Of a stretch of 45,809 nt of DNA, positions 23,794 through 32,935 are shown one piece after another (within the stretch, counting starts at the first letter, position 1; each line of letters begins with the position of its first letter). The stretch lies in contig NZ_JACIIU010000016.1 of NCBI RefSeq assembly GCF_014205685.1, positions 1-45,809 on the forward strand, read 5' to 3'. The position numbers were made by a program, and so were the translations under genes. Source of the stretch: Paenochrobactrum gallinarii (GTDB lineage: Bacteria > Pseudomonadota > Alphaproteobacteria > Rhizobiales > Rhizobiaceae). The notes under the pieces are model-generated. The model did not search any database and was not told the DNA's origin. It saw only the letters and a program-made list of their open reading frames with translations.

Positions 23794-24618
23794 ATGATGG
23801 ACGATTTGCTGCCGCCGGAAAGCATAAAAGAATTTGAAACAAGGCTTCTTGAAATATCGCCTGATCTGCCGAAACGTTTGAAACAATGTGCGGATTTTGT
23901 AGCCGCCAATCAAGACAGAATTGCCGTTTCCACTGTTGCCGAAATGGCGGAAGGCGCTGGCGTCCAAAGCTCTGCTTTCATGCGTTTCTGCCAGATTTTG
24001 GGCTTTTCCGGCTTTTCGGAAATGCAGCGTCTGTTCCGCAACTCTTATGCTGGCGGCTGGCCTGATTATAATACAAGGCTGCATCATTTACGTGAAAGTG
24101 CCAGCGGCAGCGCATCCGCCTTATTGGCAGAATTTGCCGAAGCGGGACGCACATCACTCGAATCTCTGCTTGGCACCATTGATCCGCTTGCTTTGGAAGA
24201 TGTCGTGCGCATTCTCTCGCAAGCACGTATGATCCATATTGTCGGCTTGCGCCGTGCTTTTGCTGTTGCCAGCTATCTGACCTATGCTTTGGAAAAAATG
24301 CAGGTGCCAGCGATGTTGCACAGCAGCGTTGGCGGTCTTGTAACGCCGCATGCCATCCGTGAAGGCGATGTGCTGCTTGCTATTACTTTCTCGCCTTATT
24401 CGGCTGAAACTGTTGAATTAACTGAACAAATTTCAAATCGTAACATCCCTGTCGTGGCGATTACCGACACCATCGTTAGTCCCTTATGCCGTGTGGCTAA
24501 ACAATCTTTGCTGATTTCGGAAGTTGATTTCGGTGCCTTCCGCTCCCTTTCCGCCACGCTTTGTCTGGCTATGACATTAGCGGTTGCAGTGGGCGGCAAC
24601 AGACAGGAAAAGGTTTAA
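23794..24618 (+). CDS. iolR: RpiR-family transcriptional regulator of inositol catabolism
   Basis: A 274-residue regulator with an N-terminal RpiR helix-turn-helix (residues ~10-85; AVSTVAEMAEGAGVQSSAFMRFCQILGFSGFSEMQRLFR) and a C-terminal SIS sugar-phosphate-binding domain (residues ~125-265; ARMIHIVGLRRAFAVASYLTYALEKM, ITFSPYSAETVEL, PVVAITDTIVSPL). In rhizobia IolR represses iol genes and is relieved by an inositol-pathway intermediate sensed through the SIS domain. It is divergent from iolG and lies directly upstream of iolCDEB. The name follows this context rather than any unique residue. Confidence 0.82.
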   Translation: MMDDLLPPESIKEFETRLLEISPDLPKRLKQCADFVAANQDRIAVSTVAEMAEGAGVQSSAFMRFCQILGFSGFSEMQRLFRNSYAGGWPDYNTRLHHLRESASGSASALLAEFAEAGRTSLESLLGTIDPLALEDVVRILSQARMIHIVGLRRAFAVASYLTYALEKMQVPAMLHSSVGGLVTPHAIREGDVLLAITFSPYSAETVELTEQISNRNIPVVAITDTIVSPLCRVAKQSLLISEVDFGAFRSLSATLCLAMTLAVAVGGNRQEKV

Positions 24619-24650
24619 AAATATATTTGGTTTTGATATTGCCAGTCTAA

Positions 24651-24674
24651 AAAATAGAATTTAAAATCTATTTT
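24651..24674. promoter_or_regulatory. Candidate IolR operator upstream of iolC
   Basis: AAAATAGA (24651-24658) and TCTATTTT (24667-24674) form a perfect 8-bp inverted repeat with an 8-bp AT spacer, 80 bp before the iolC start. The left part AAAATAGAAT matches the iolG-side site at 23662-23671 on the opposite strand. An RNA hairpin is possible, but no gene needs a terminator of this low-GC kind. Confidence 0.45.
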
Positions 24675-24753
24675 AAAATAAAAATGGAACATCAATATCA
24701 AGTCACTTGAAGTACCAATGGTGACGGACTGATCGAATGATGCGGGGAGGCAT

Positions 24754-26670
24754 ATGACTAAACCACTGGATCTGATTACGATCGGGCGCTCATCGGTTGA
24801 CCTTTACGGCGCGCAAGTGGGCGGGCTGTTGGAGGATATGGCATCTTTTAACAAATATATTGGCGGTTCTCCCACCAATATTGCCTGTGGCACCGCGCGT
24901 TTAGGTCTTAAATCCGCACTTATCACCCGTGTAGGCAATGAGCATATGGGGCGCTTTATCGCCCGTGAATTGGAACGCGAAGGCGTGAATATTCAAGGTG
25001 TGGTCACTGATCCTGAGCGCCTCACCGCACTTGTTTTGCTCGGCATCCGCGATCAGGAACAGTTCCCGCTGATTTTCTATCGCGAAAATTGCGCCGATAT
25101 GGCGCTTTGCGAAGATGATATTGATCCGGCTTTCATCAGCCAATCGCGCTCTGTTTGCGCAACCGGCACACATTTATCACATCCGCGCACAGAGGCGGCC
25201 GTTTTAAAAGCCTTGCGCATTGCCCGTGAAAATGGTGCCAAAACTGCGCTTGATATTGATTATCGCCCTAATCTGTGGGGGCTTTCCGGCCATGATGATG
25301 GTGAAAACCGCTTTATCTCCTCGCAACGCGTGACAGAAAAACTGCAATCAACCTTGCATTTGTTTGATCTCATTGTCGGTACAGAGGAAGAATTTCATAT
25401 TGCCGGCGGCAGCACCGATACATTGGAAGCCCTGCGCAATGTACGCGCTGTTTCCAAGGCCGTGCTTGTCTGCAAACGCGGGCCGATGGGTGCCGTGGTT
25501 TTTGAAGGCGACATTCCCGCAAGTCTGGAAGATGGCCAAACCGGCGAAGGTTTTCCGATTGAGGTTTTCAACGTACTTGGTGCGGGTGACGGTTTTATGT
25601 CCGGCCTGCTTTGCGGCTGGCTGAATGGAGAAAACTGGCCGACATCCCTAAAATATGCCAATGCTTGCGGGGCATTTGCAGTTTCGCGTCATGGCTGCAC
25701 CCCTGCCTATCCAAGCTGGGAAGAGCTGCAATATTTCTTCAAAACCGGCATCCGCAAAAAAGCTTTGCGCAAAGATGCCGCATTAGAACAAGTTCATTGG
25801 TCAACCAACCGCCATGGCAACTGGCCGCATATGCGTGTCTTTGCCTTTGACCATCGCTATCAGCTGGAAGACATTGCCAAAGAATGCGATGCACCGCTCG
25901 AAAAAATCGGTGCGTTTAAAAAACTATGCCTCAAGGCAGCCCAAAAAGTCGCCGGAAATGATGCGCACAATCAAGGCTATGGCATTTTATGCGACAGCCG
26001 CCTTGGTCGTGATGCACTTTATCAAGCTTCTGGTTCCGGTCTTTGGATTGGCCGCCCTGTCGAATGGCCGACCTCGCGCCCGCTAACATTAGAGCCGGAG
26101 CTTGGTCTTGATTATGGCGGGCTTAATGAATGGCCGGTTGAGCATGTGGTAAAAGTTCTCTGCTTCTATCATCCTGATGATAATGAACCGATGCGCTTGT
26201 CGCAGGAAGAAACCGTCAAACGCCTATTTACGGCGGCACGGCGTAATCGTCTGGAGCTGCTTTTGGAGATTATTCCTTCCAAAGTTGCCCCTGTTGACGA
26301 TGAAACCAATGCGAAAATCATCGAGCGTTTCTACGAAATCGGTGTTTATCCTGATTGGTGGAAGCTGGAGCCGCTGAAAACCAAAGCCGCTTGGCAAAAT
26401 GCCTGCGATGCCATTACCCGCAACGATCCTTATACACGCGGCATTGTGGTACTGGGGCTTGAAGCACCACAGGAAGAACTGGCGCAAAGCCTGAAAATTG
26501 CCGCTGAATTTGATCTGGTTAAAGGTTTTGCCATTGGCCGCACCATTTTTGCCGATCCGGCGCGCCTGTGGTTTGCTGGTCAAATGAGTGATGATGAAGC
26601 GGTAAACGAAATGGCAGCACGCTATCAAAATCTTTGCAATATCTGGGATGGTCTGCGCCAACAGCAGTAA
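24754..26670 (+). CDS. iolC: 5-dehydro-2-deoxygluconokinase fused to a DUF2090 aldolase-like domain
   Basis: A 638-residue two-domain enzyme. Residues ~1-325 form a PfkB-type sugar kinase: GGSPTNIACGTARLG (37-51) binds substrate, and GAGDGF (276-281) is the anion hole with catalytic Asp279. It phosphorylates 5-dehydro-2-deoxy-D-gluconate. Residues ~330-636 form a DUF2090 domain (COG3892; RVFAFDHRYQLEDIAKE, GILCDSRLGRDALYQASGSGLWIGRPVEWP, RGIVVLGLEAP) proposed to act as the IolJ-type aldolase that cleaves the 6-phosphate. The fusion could therefore carry two consecutive steps and explains why no separate iolJ is seen. GGGGAGG sits before the ATG. Confidence 0.9.
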   Translation: MTKPLDLITIGRSSVDLYGAQVGGLLEDMASFNKYIGGSPTNIACGTARLGLKSALITRVGNEHMGRFIARELEREGVNIQGVVTDPERLTALVLLGIRDQEQFPLIFYRENCADMALCEDDIDPAFISQSRSVCATGTHLSHPRTEAAVLKALRIARENGAKTALDIDYRPNLWGLSGHDDGENRFISSQRVTEKLQSTLHLFDLIVGTEEEFHIAGGSTDTLEALRNVRAVSKAVLVCKRGPMGAVVFEGDIPASLEDGQTGEGFPIEVFNVLGAGDGFMSGLLCGWLNGENWPTSLKYANACGAFAVSRHGCTPAYPSWEELQYFFKTGIRKKALRKDAALEQVHWSTNRHGNWPHMRVFAFDHRYQLEDIAKECDAPLEKIGAFKKLCLKAAQKVAGNDAHNQGYGILCDSRLGRDALYQASGSGLWIGRPVEWPTSRPLTLEPELGLDYGGLNEWPVEHVVKVLCFYHPDDNEPMRLSQEETVKRLFTAARRNRLELLLEIIPSKVAPVDDETNAKIIERFYEIGVYPDWWKLEPLKTKAAWQNACDAITRNDPYTRGIVVLGLEAPQEELAQSLKIAAEFDLVKGFAIGRTIFADPARLWFAGQMSDDEAVNEMAARYQNLCNIWDGLRQQQ

Positions 26671-26687
26671 AACATACCCGCCAGTGT

Positions 26688-26718
26688 GCCAAAAACATGC
26701 CAAAACATGCCAAAACAT
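26688..26718 (+). repeat. Short tandem repeat between iolC and iolD
   Basis: The unit GCCAAAACAT occurs twice in tandem (26699-26718) and once more just upstream with one extra A. It ends five bases before the iolD ribosome binding site GGGAG. It may be slippage-derived spacer sequence or tune iolD translation. Confidence 0.55.
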
Positions 26719-26734
26719 GATTGGGAGTGAGATC

Positions 26735-28558
26735 ATGAAAAAAGTCCGATTAACCGCTGCGCAGGCAATGATCCGTTATCTTGCCAACCAGATGACGCCG
26801 GAGGGAGAGCCTTTTATTGCCGGTGTCTGGGCGATTTTCGGTCATGGCAATGTGGCAGGCATTGGCGAGGCTCTCTATGCCGCGCGCGATGATATACAAA
26901 CATGGCGCGGCCATAATGAGCAAACTATGGCACATTCGGCCATTGCCTATGCCAAGCAGCTTGGCCGCAAGCGTGCCTGTGCGGTTACATCATCAATCGG
27001 CCCCGGCGCACTCAATATGGTGACAGCGGCAGGCCTGGCACATGTTAACCGCTTGCCGGTTTTGTTCATTCCGGGTGATGTATTTGCCAATCGCGGCCCG
27101 GATCCGGTGTTACAACAGATTGAAGATTTCAATGACGGCACTGTGAGTGTGACCGATTGTTTCCGTCCTGTCAGCCGCTATTTTGACCGCATCACGCGAC
27201 CGGAACAATTGCTGACCGCTTTGCCGCGTGCCTTCCGCACTATGACAGATCCGGCCGATTGCGGCCCTGTTACCCTTGCCTTCTGTCAGGATGTGCAAGC
27301 GGAAGCTTATGACTATCCGCTTTCGTTTTTTGAACGCAAAGTCTGGCACCAGCGCCGCCCGGAGCCAGACCAGTTTGAGCTGGCAGAAGCCATCAAAGCC
27401 ATTCAGGATGCCAAAAATCCGGTCATTATTGCAGGTGGCGGTGTGCATTATTCCGGAGCTTGTGCTGCTTTACAAGCATTTGCAGAAAAGTACTCAATTC
27501 CGGTGATTGAAACACAGGCCGGAAAATCGGCTCTGCCTTGGGATCATCCGCTTAATTTTGGTCCTGTCGGTGTCACAGGCGCATCAAGCGCCAACAAAAT
27601 TGCCGAAGATGCCGATCTGATCATCGGTGTCGGCACCCGTTTTCAGGATTTTACCACCGGTTCATGGGCACTCTTCCGCAATCCTTCCCGCCGGATTCTG
27701 GCGCTGAATGTGCAAGCCTATGACAGTGTCAAACATGACGCATTGCCACTGGTTGCTGATGCCAAGACAGGGCTTGCAGCTTTAACCTCTGGCTTGAATA
27801 GTTATCGTGCAGCCACGCCGGATGCGGCTTTGAAGGCAGCTTGGTTTGCCAGTGCCGATCAGGATACAGCCGCACCAAAAGACAACAACCAATTGCCAAC
27901 TGATATGCAGGTGATCGGTGCAGTTCAGCGTCAATCGCATGAAAACACTGTTGTCATGTGTGCCGCAGGCACCATGCCCGGCGAGTTGCACCAGCTTTGG
28001 AAAGCCTCACGCCCGATGTCCTATCATATGGAATACGGCTTTTCCTGCATGGGCTACGAGATTGCCGGTGGTTTGGGTATCAAAATGGCCGAGCCTGATC
28101 GCGATGTGATCGTGATGGTGGGAGATGGCTCTTATATGATGGCCAATTCCGAACTTGCTACGGCAGTGATGATGGGTATCAAAATCACTGTCGTGATTAC
28201 CGATAATCGCGGCTATGGCTGCATCAACCGGTTGCAAATGGCAACCGGTGGCGCAGAATTTAACAATCTGCTTGACCACAGCCATCATGTGAACCCGTCA
28301 CATATCGACTTTGCCGCTCATGCCGCCGCTATGGGAGCCGATAGCTATAAAGTCTCATCCATTGCAGAGCTCGAAACAAGTCTGGCAAACGCCCGCGATA
28401 GCAATAAGGTCAGCGTTATCGTGATTGACACCGACCCCTACCCGACCCCCGCCACTGGCGGATATTGGTGGGATGTTGCCGTGCCTGAAGTCTCTGAACG
28501 CGCAGAAGTGCGCGAAGCCCGTAAAAATTATGAAGCCGCTCTGAAAGAAAGAAACTGA
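26735..28558 (+). CDS. iolD: 3D-(3,5/4)-trihydroxycyclohexane-1,2-dione hydrolase
   Basis: A 607-residue thiamine-diphosphate enzyme that opens the ring of the trione to give 5-deoxy-D-glucuronate. The three ThDP-family domains are recognisable: an N-terminal pyrimidine-binding region with WRGHNEQTMAHSAIAYAKQ (cofactor Glu), a central domain with NPVIIAGGGVHYSGA, and a C-terminal diphosphate-binding region with MVGDGSYMMANSELATAVMMGIKITVVITDN (GDGS...N metal motif). The ATG at 26735 with GGGAG upstream is used; the frame stays open further up into iolC, but homology starts at MKKVRLTAAQAM. It lies between iolC and iolE in one operon. Confidence 0.93.
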   Translation: MKKVRLTAAQAMIRYLANQMTPEGEPFIAGVWAIFGHGNVAGIGEALYAARDDIQTWRGHNEQTMAHSAIAYAKQLGRKRACAVTSSIGPGALNMVTAAGLAHVNRLPVLFIPGDVFANRGPDPVLQQIEDFNDGTVSVTDCFRPVSRYFDRITRPEQLLTALPRAFRTMTDPADCGPVTLAFCQDVQAEAYDYPLSFFERKVWHQRRPEPDQFELAEAIKAIQDAKNPVIIAGGGVHYSGACAALQAFAEKYSIPVIETQAGKSALPWDHPLNFGPVGVTGASSANKIAEDADLIIGVGTRFQDFTTGSWALFRNPSRRILALNVQAYDSVKHDALPLVADAKTGLAALTSGLNSYRAATPDAALKAAWFASADQDTAAPKDNNQLPTDMQVIGAVQRQSHENTVVMCAAGTMPGELHQLWKASRPMSYHMEYGFSCMGYEIAGGLGIKMAEPDRDVIVMVGDGSYMMANSELATAVMMGIKITVVITDNRGYGCINRLQMATGGAEFNNLLDHSHHVNPSHIDFAAHAAAMGADSYKVSSIAELETSLANARDSNKVSVIVIDTDPYPTPATGGYWWDVAVPEVSERAEVREARKNYEAALKERN

Positions 28559-28561
28559 GTG

Positions 28562-29461
28562 ATGATCCTCTACGGTACAAACCCAATTGCATGGACCAAT
28601 GATGACGACCGCAGCCTCGGTGCGCATATCTCGCTCGACCAATGTTTGGACGAGGCTTCAGCCATCGGCTTTGACGGCATCGAAAAAGGCCATAAATTTC
28701 CGCAGGAACCTGTCGCGCTCAAAGCCGTGCTGGAACCACGGAACTTACGTTATATTTCCGGCTGGCACTCGCTCAATCTGCTGACAAACAGCATTGAAGA
28801 CGAGAAACAGGCCATGCAGCCAGCGCTTGATTTGTTAAAAGCAATGGATTGCAAGGTGATTATCACCTGCGAAACATCCAATGCCATCCACGGCGACAAT
28901 GACAAAGCCTTGGAACTGCGCCCGCAGCTTGATGCAGACGCATGGGCAAAATTTGGTGCCGGTGTTGAAGAACTGGCAAAATTTGCTGCCTCCCAAGGCA
29001 TTGCGCTCGTTTATCACCACCATATGGGCACGATTGTCGAAAGCGAAACAGAGATTGATTTGCTTATGCAGCACACAGGGCCAGAGACCAAATTGTTGCT
29101 TGATACCGGCCATTGCCTGTTTGGTGGCGGCAATCCTGAGCGCGTTGCCCGCAAACATATGGCGCGTGTTGCTCATATCCATGCGAAAAACCTGCGCCCG
29201 AACATTGCAGCAGAAGTCAAAGAACAAAAACTTTCCTTCCTCGAAGCTGTACGCCGTGGTGCTTTCACGGTGCCGGGCGACGCTGAAGGCGGCGTTGATT
29301 TCGTGCCGGTTTTAAAGATCGCTGCCGAACATGACTATCAGGGCTGGCTGGTAATTGAAGCTGAGCAAGATCCGGTGGTGCGCAATCCGCTCGAATATCA
29401 AACCCTTGGTTTGAAATCTTTGAAAGCCTATGCCCGTGAGGCCGGTTTAGATAAAGGATAG
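28562..29461 (+). CDS. iolE: Myo-inosose-2 dehydratase
   Basis: A 299-residue metal-dependent TIM-barrel (AP-endonuclease-2 family) that dehydrates 2-keto-myo-inositol to the trione substrate of Iol[21 protein letters not shown] at the N terminus, [36 protein letters not shown] and [11 protein letters not shown] carry the conserved Glu, Asp and His metal ligands in family order. The start is either the ATG at 28562 or a GTG three bases earlier; both lie next to the iolD stop, so translation is coupled. Length is normal for IolE. Confidence 0.92.
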   Translation: MILYGTNPIAWTNDDDRSLGAHISLDQCLDEASAIGFDGIEKGHKFPQEPVALKAVLEPRNLRYISGWHSLNLLTNSIEDEKQAMQPALDLLKAMDCKVIITCETSNAIHGDNDKALELRPQLDADAWAKFGAGVEELAKFAASQGIALVYHHHMGTIVESETEIDLLMQHTGPETKLLLDTGHCLFGGGNPERVARKHMARVAHIHAKNLRPNIAAEVKEQKLSFLEAVRRGAFTVPGDAEGGVDFVPVLKIAAEHDYQGWLVIEAEQDPVVRNPLEYQTLGLKSLKAYAREAGLDKG

Positions 29462-29464
29462 GTC

Positions 29465-30292
29465 ATGGCAAATCTGTTACGCAAACCCGTCGCAACACAT
29501 GGTAAAGTGCATGACATCACACCGGAAAGCGCCAATTGGGGTTATGTTGGCTTTGGTCTTTACAAGTTAAAGCCGGGTGAAAGCGCTTCAGAAGCCACCA
29601 ATGACACCGAGGTCATTCTGGTACTGGTGGAAGGCAAGGCGAAAATCAGCGCCACCACCTCCGACACTGCCTATGATTTTGGTGAACTGGGTGAGCGGAT
29701 GAATGTGTTTGAGCGCTTACCGCCGCATTGCGTCTATATTCCGGCGCAAAGCAACTGGCAGGCTGTCGCTACAACCGATTGCACGCTGGCCATTTGCACA
29801 GCGCCTGCTAAAGCTGGTCGCCCTGCACAAATTATTGGCCCTGAAAACATTCAGCTCGAACAGCGCGGACAAGGTGCCAATACCCGCTTTATCCATAATA
29901 TAGCAATGGAAGGGCGTGATGTTGCCGACAGCCTGCTGGTGACAGAAGTGTTCACCCCGCAGGGCAACTGGTCCTCTTACCCGCCACATCGCCATGATGA
30001 AGATAATTATCCGGATATGACCTATCTGGAAGAAACTTATTATCATCGTCTCAATCCATCACAAGGCTATGGCATCCAGCGCGTCTTCACCGAAGACGGC
30101 AGCTTAGATGAAACCATGGCTGTTGCTGATGGTGATGTGGTGCTGGTGCCGAAAGGACACCATCCATGTGGCGTGCCTTACGGCTATGAAATGTACTATC
30201 TCAACGTCATGGCAGGGCCTTTACGCAAGTGGCGCTTCCAAAATCACCCTGATCATGACTGGATTTATCAGCGGGACAGCAAAAAAAGCTAA
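29465..30292 (+). CDS. iolB: 5-deoxy-glucuronate isomerase
   Basis: A 275-residue bicupin isomerase that converts 5-deoxy-D-glucuronate to 5-dehydro-2-deoxy-D-gluconate, the IolC substrate. The second cupin carries the metal-binding pattern SYPPHRHDEDNYPDMTYLEETYYHRLNP with the usual His, His and Glu, and PKGHHPCGVPYGYEMYYLNVMAGPLRKWRF is highly characteristic. It starts three bases after the iolE stop and closes the operon. iolA (methylmalonate-semialdehyde dehydrogenase) is not in the window, so the last step must be encoded elsewhere. Confidence 0.93.
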   Translation: MANLLRKPVATHGKVHDITPESANWGYVGFGLYKLKPGESASEATNDTEVILVLVEGKAKISATTSDTAYDFGELGERMNVFERLPPHCVYIPAQSNWQAVATTDCTLAICTAPAKAGRPAQIIGPENIQLEQRGQGANTRFIHNIAMEGRDVADSLLVTEVFTPQGNWSSYPPHRHDEDNYPDMTYLEETYYHRLNPSQGYGIQRVFTEDGSLDETMAVADGDVVLVPKGHHPCGVPYGYEMYYLNVMAGPLRKWRFQNHPDHDWIYQRDSKKS

Positions 30293-30367
30293 AGATCAAT
30301 TGAATGTGATTAGAGTTTTTTGCCTTATTTCGACCCAAAATGAATTCAAATGCCACTTTTAAATTAT

Positions 30368-30407
30368 GCTGCCGGAGAAGGTAAAAAATCTCTTTGGCAG
30401 CTTTTTA
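30368..30407 (+). terminator. Intrinsic terminator of the iol operon
   Basis: GCTGCC (30368-30373) pairs with GGCAGC (30396-30401), extended by GAGA/TCTC with a small bulge, and is followed by TTTTTAT on the plus strand. It lies 76 bp after the iolB stop. Confidence 0.75.
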
Positions 30408-30669
30408 TATTAGAAATCAATTATTTATGAAATTTTTATGACAGCCGTGATGATTGCAACAATTCTTGATTTGCGACGTCTTATTCATTGTTCATTTTAA
30501 GAATACACGAAAATGTGATTGTTCACTCATCTTCAACACTTCGTTACCTTTCCAACTATTGTTTATTTAAAAGTTTCACCCCAAATTAGGTCCATCGAAA
30601 GCAGTGACTACGTAATACCCAATATCCTCTCAATAACGTTACTGCATATTACAAAGAATGGAAAATAAA
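30408..30669. other. Intergenic stretch upstream of the DUF1344 gene
   Basis: AT-rich sequence without an open frame of note. It should hold the promoter of the small secreted-protein gene. No clear operator palindrome was found. Confidence 0.4.
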
Positions 30670-30969
30670 ATGCGTAAGATTCTTATTTCTACTCTTGCTG
30701 TTTCAACACTTGCTTCAGCTTCTATTGCATCGGCTGCAACATTTACTACAACTGGTACAATTGAAAAACTGAACATGCTTGCAAATACCGTACAGCTTTC
30801 AGATGGTGACTCATTTAAGCTTCCTAGCGACACAGACCTCAGCGGTGTTTCTGCTGGTCAGAAAGTACAGATCAACTGGTCTTCACAGACACCATCATGG
30901 TTCACTGACCACGTAAATAACAAGGATGTTGCTCAGTTTGATGCAAATAGCATCTCTGTTGCTCAATAA
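30670..30969 (+). CDS. Small secreted DUF1344-family protein
   Basis: A 99-residue protein. Residues 1-21 form a signal peptide (MRKILISTLAVSTLASASIASA). The mature part, TFTTTGTIEKLNMLANTVQLSDGDSFKLPSDTDLSGVSAGQKVQINW, has the short beta-strand pattern of DUF1344, small periplasmic proteins common in Rhizobiales and Brucella with no settled function. An in-frame ATG at 30658 is possible; 30670 is preferred because GGAAAA precedes it and the basic signal-peptide start follows at once. It is monocistronic, bounded by a large terminator shared with the convergent phosphatase gene. Nothing ties it to inositol use. Confidence 0.75.
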   Translation: MRKILISTLAVSTLASASIASAATFTTTGTIEKLNMLANTVQLSDGDSFKLPSDTDLSGVSAGQKVQINWSSQTPSWFTDHVNNKDVAQFDANSISVAQ

Positions 30970-30985
30970 TTTCTATAAAAATTCA

Positions 30986-31025
30986 AAATCGGGCGTTGTC
31001 TGCACATGCAGGCAGCGCCCGATTT
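30986..31025. terminator. Bidirectional terminator between DUF1344 and phosphatase genes
   Basis: AAATCGGGCG (30986-30995) pairs with CGCCCGATTT (31016-31025), and the inner bases continue pairing with small mismatches, giving a long stem. It lies between convergent genes. Confidence 0.85.
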
Positions 31026-31043
31026 CGTTATACAAGACCAATA

Positions 31044-31847
31044 CTATGATAGCTGGGTAATCTCTTTTAATGCTTCAACCGCTTGCGGTGCCGCCGCAAA
31101 AACCGGCGCTCCTTTAGTCAGATTTTCTCCATCGACCGGAAACGGATAGCAATAACCGCCTGCTTCTTCGATCAGGCAAAAGGCGGCCATGCAATCCCAT
31201 GCATGCATATAGCCTTCAAAAAAGCCCACCAAACGCCCTGCAGCCACATAAGCCAGCATCAACGCCCCTGATCCGTTACGGACAAAAGTGCCCTTTGCCT
31301 CAAGCAAGCGCTCAACTACACCAGCAACAAAAGCCGGCGTCACATGAGTATTGGCACTAATCGCCGTCACACCCGTCTGCACTGTGTTAATTGGGTCAAC
31401 CCTGATGGCTTTGCCGTTTAAAACAGCGCCCATGCCTTGAGCTGCCGCGTAAAGCTCATTGTGACAAGGCGCAAAAATTACGCCGATAACTGGTCTATCC
31501 TGATATAAAACCGCAATTGATACACACCAGTTCGGCATGCCGTGGACAAAAGGGCTGGTACCGTCGATCGGATCGACCACCCAAGTATAGCCGCTTGTGC
31601 CTCTGTTCAGGCCATATTCTTCACCCAAAAAGCCATCATCGTTGAAATGAGCCGTTACCTCATCACGAATGAGCGTTTCCACATTGCGGTCAGCGATGGA
31701 AACCACGTCCTGCGGGTCCCGTTTGGTTTCAATCACCAGCGTTTCGCGCCGGTTAAAGTAATCCAGAGCCAAGGCTCCGGCTTTTTCTGCAATCAGTTTT
31801 GCCAGCGCAAATCTTTGCTCAAGTGCAGATGCAGCCGCTGTCACCAT
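31044..31847 (-). CDS. Inositol-monophosphatase-family phosphatase
   Basis: A 267-residue Mg-dependent, lithium-sensitive-type phosphatase. GEEYG (75-79) supplies the first metal Glu, WVVDPIDGTSPF (89-100) contains the DPxDGT metal motif, and HAWDCMAAFCLIEEAGG supplies the late Asp. Family members hydrolyse inositol-1-phosphate, histidinol-phosphate or other sugar phosphates. It is the last gene of an operon with an AfuABC-like importer, 26 bp after the ATPase gene. Dephosphorylation of the imported sugar phosphate is the simplest role. The gene sits near the iol operon, so inositol phosphate is also conceivable. Confidence 0.83.
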   Translation of the reverse strand: MVTAAASALEQRFALAKLIAEKAGALALDYFNRRETLVIETKRDPQDVVSIADRNVETLIRDEVTAHFNDDGFLGEEYGLNRGTSGYTWVVDPIDGTSPFVHGMPNWCVSIAVLYQDRPVIGVIFAPCHNELYAAAQGMGAVLNGKAIRVDPINTVQTGVTAISANTHVTPAFVAGVVERLLEAKGTFVRNGSGALMLAYVAAGRLVGFFEGYMHAWDCMAAFCLIEEAGGYCYPFPVDGENLTKGAPVFAAAPQAVEALKEITQLS

Positions 31848-31873
31848 GATATTCCCCTATCCAACCGATAAAT

Positions 31874-32935
31874 TTAATGATGAATTAGCGCCAGCCCGCG
31901 CCCTGTCAGATGCACTGCCACCGATATATCGCGCGGCAAAGGTTCATGTGCATCCATATCAACGACAAATAATTTGCCGAATTTGGTTTCCACTTCATAT
32001 TCGATATGGTCGCCAAGATAGGCTGAATGAGTAATCATGCCCGTTAAAGCACCAATTGTCGCCTGTTCAAGCTTGATAGAATTTGGCCGAACGGCCAATT
32101 GTGCCTTGCCGGTGACCGCATGGGCGCTCGGTAATTGATGCATCAGATCACCGATATGCACACTCGCCAAACCATTTTCCACATGGCTTACTTCACATGG
32201 CAAAACATTGGCCTCCCCCATGAAATCGGCAATGAAAGCGGAAGCAGGTGCTTCATAAAGCTCGCGTGGCGAGCCTTTTTGCGCAATATCACCATCTTTC
32301 ATTACGATAATCGTATCGGAAACCGCCAGTGCTTCATCCTGATCATGGGTCACATAAACAGCGGTAAAGCCAAGGCGCTGTTGCAGCTCACGAATTTCCG
32401 TCCGCACGCGGCGTCTTAACCGAGCATCCAGATTGGAAAGCGGCTCATCCAGCAGCAAAACCTGCGGCTCCAGCACCAAAGCACGGGCTACCGCAACACG
32501 CTGTTGCTGTCCACCTGAAAGCTCTGCCGGCAAGCGATGCCCCATACCGGCCAAGCCTACCAGAGCAAGCCCCTCCTCGGCGCGCTCGCGCGCCTCTGCC
32601 TTTTTCAAACCCGATGATTGCAAACCATAAGCCACATTATCCAGTGACGTCATATGCGGAAATAAAGCATAAGACTGGAAAACCATCGACACATCGCGCT
32701 CATTGGCAGGCAGATTGGTGACATCTTTCCCGCCAATCAGCACCCGCCCCGAGGTTGGATGTTCCAGCCCTGCCAGCAAGCGTAAAGTCGTGGTTTTACC
32801 GCAACCGGAAGGCCCCAAAAGCGTCACCAGCGTGCCGGGTTCCACTGTCATGGATAAATCCGGCAGCGCAGTGAAATCACCAAATTTCTTGATCACATTC
32901 TGAAAACTGACAGAACCTGCTTTAATCATAGTCAT
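31874..32935 (-). CDS. ABC transporter ATP-binding protein, AfuC/FbpC type
   Basis: A 353-residue ATPase. Walker A is LLGPSGCGKTTTLRLLAGLE (residues ~37-56), the Q-loop is MVFQSYALFPHMT, the signature is LSGGQQQRVAVARAL, Walker B is [16 protein letters not shown] and the switch His is in YVTHDQDEAL. Residues ~240-350 form a TOBE/OB regulatory domain. It starts with an ATGA overlap on the permease stop. Automated labels will say Fe3+ or polyamine importer; the binding protein and linked phosphatase argue for a phosphorylated sugar. Confidence 0.85.
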   Translation of the reverse strand: MTMIKAGSVSFQNVIKKFGDFTALPDLSMTVEPGTLVTLLGPSGCGKTTTLRLLAGLEHPTSGRVLIGGKDVTNLPANERDVSMVFQSYALFPHMTSLDNVAYGLQSSGLKKAEARERAEEGLALVGLAGMGHRLPAELSGGQQQRVAVARALVLEPQVLLLDEPLSNLDARLRRRVRTEIRELQQRLGFTAVYVTHDQDEALAVSDTIIVMKDGDIAQKGSPRELYEAPASAFIADFMGEANVLPCEVSHVENGLASVHIGDLMHQLPSAHAVTGKAQLAVRPNSIKLEQATIGALTGMITHSAYLGDHIEYEVETKFGKLFVVDMDAHEPLPRDISVAVHLTGRGLALIHH

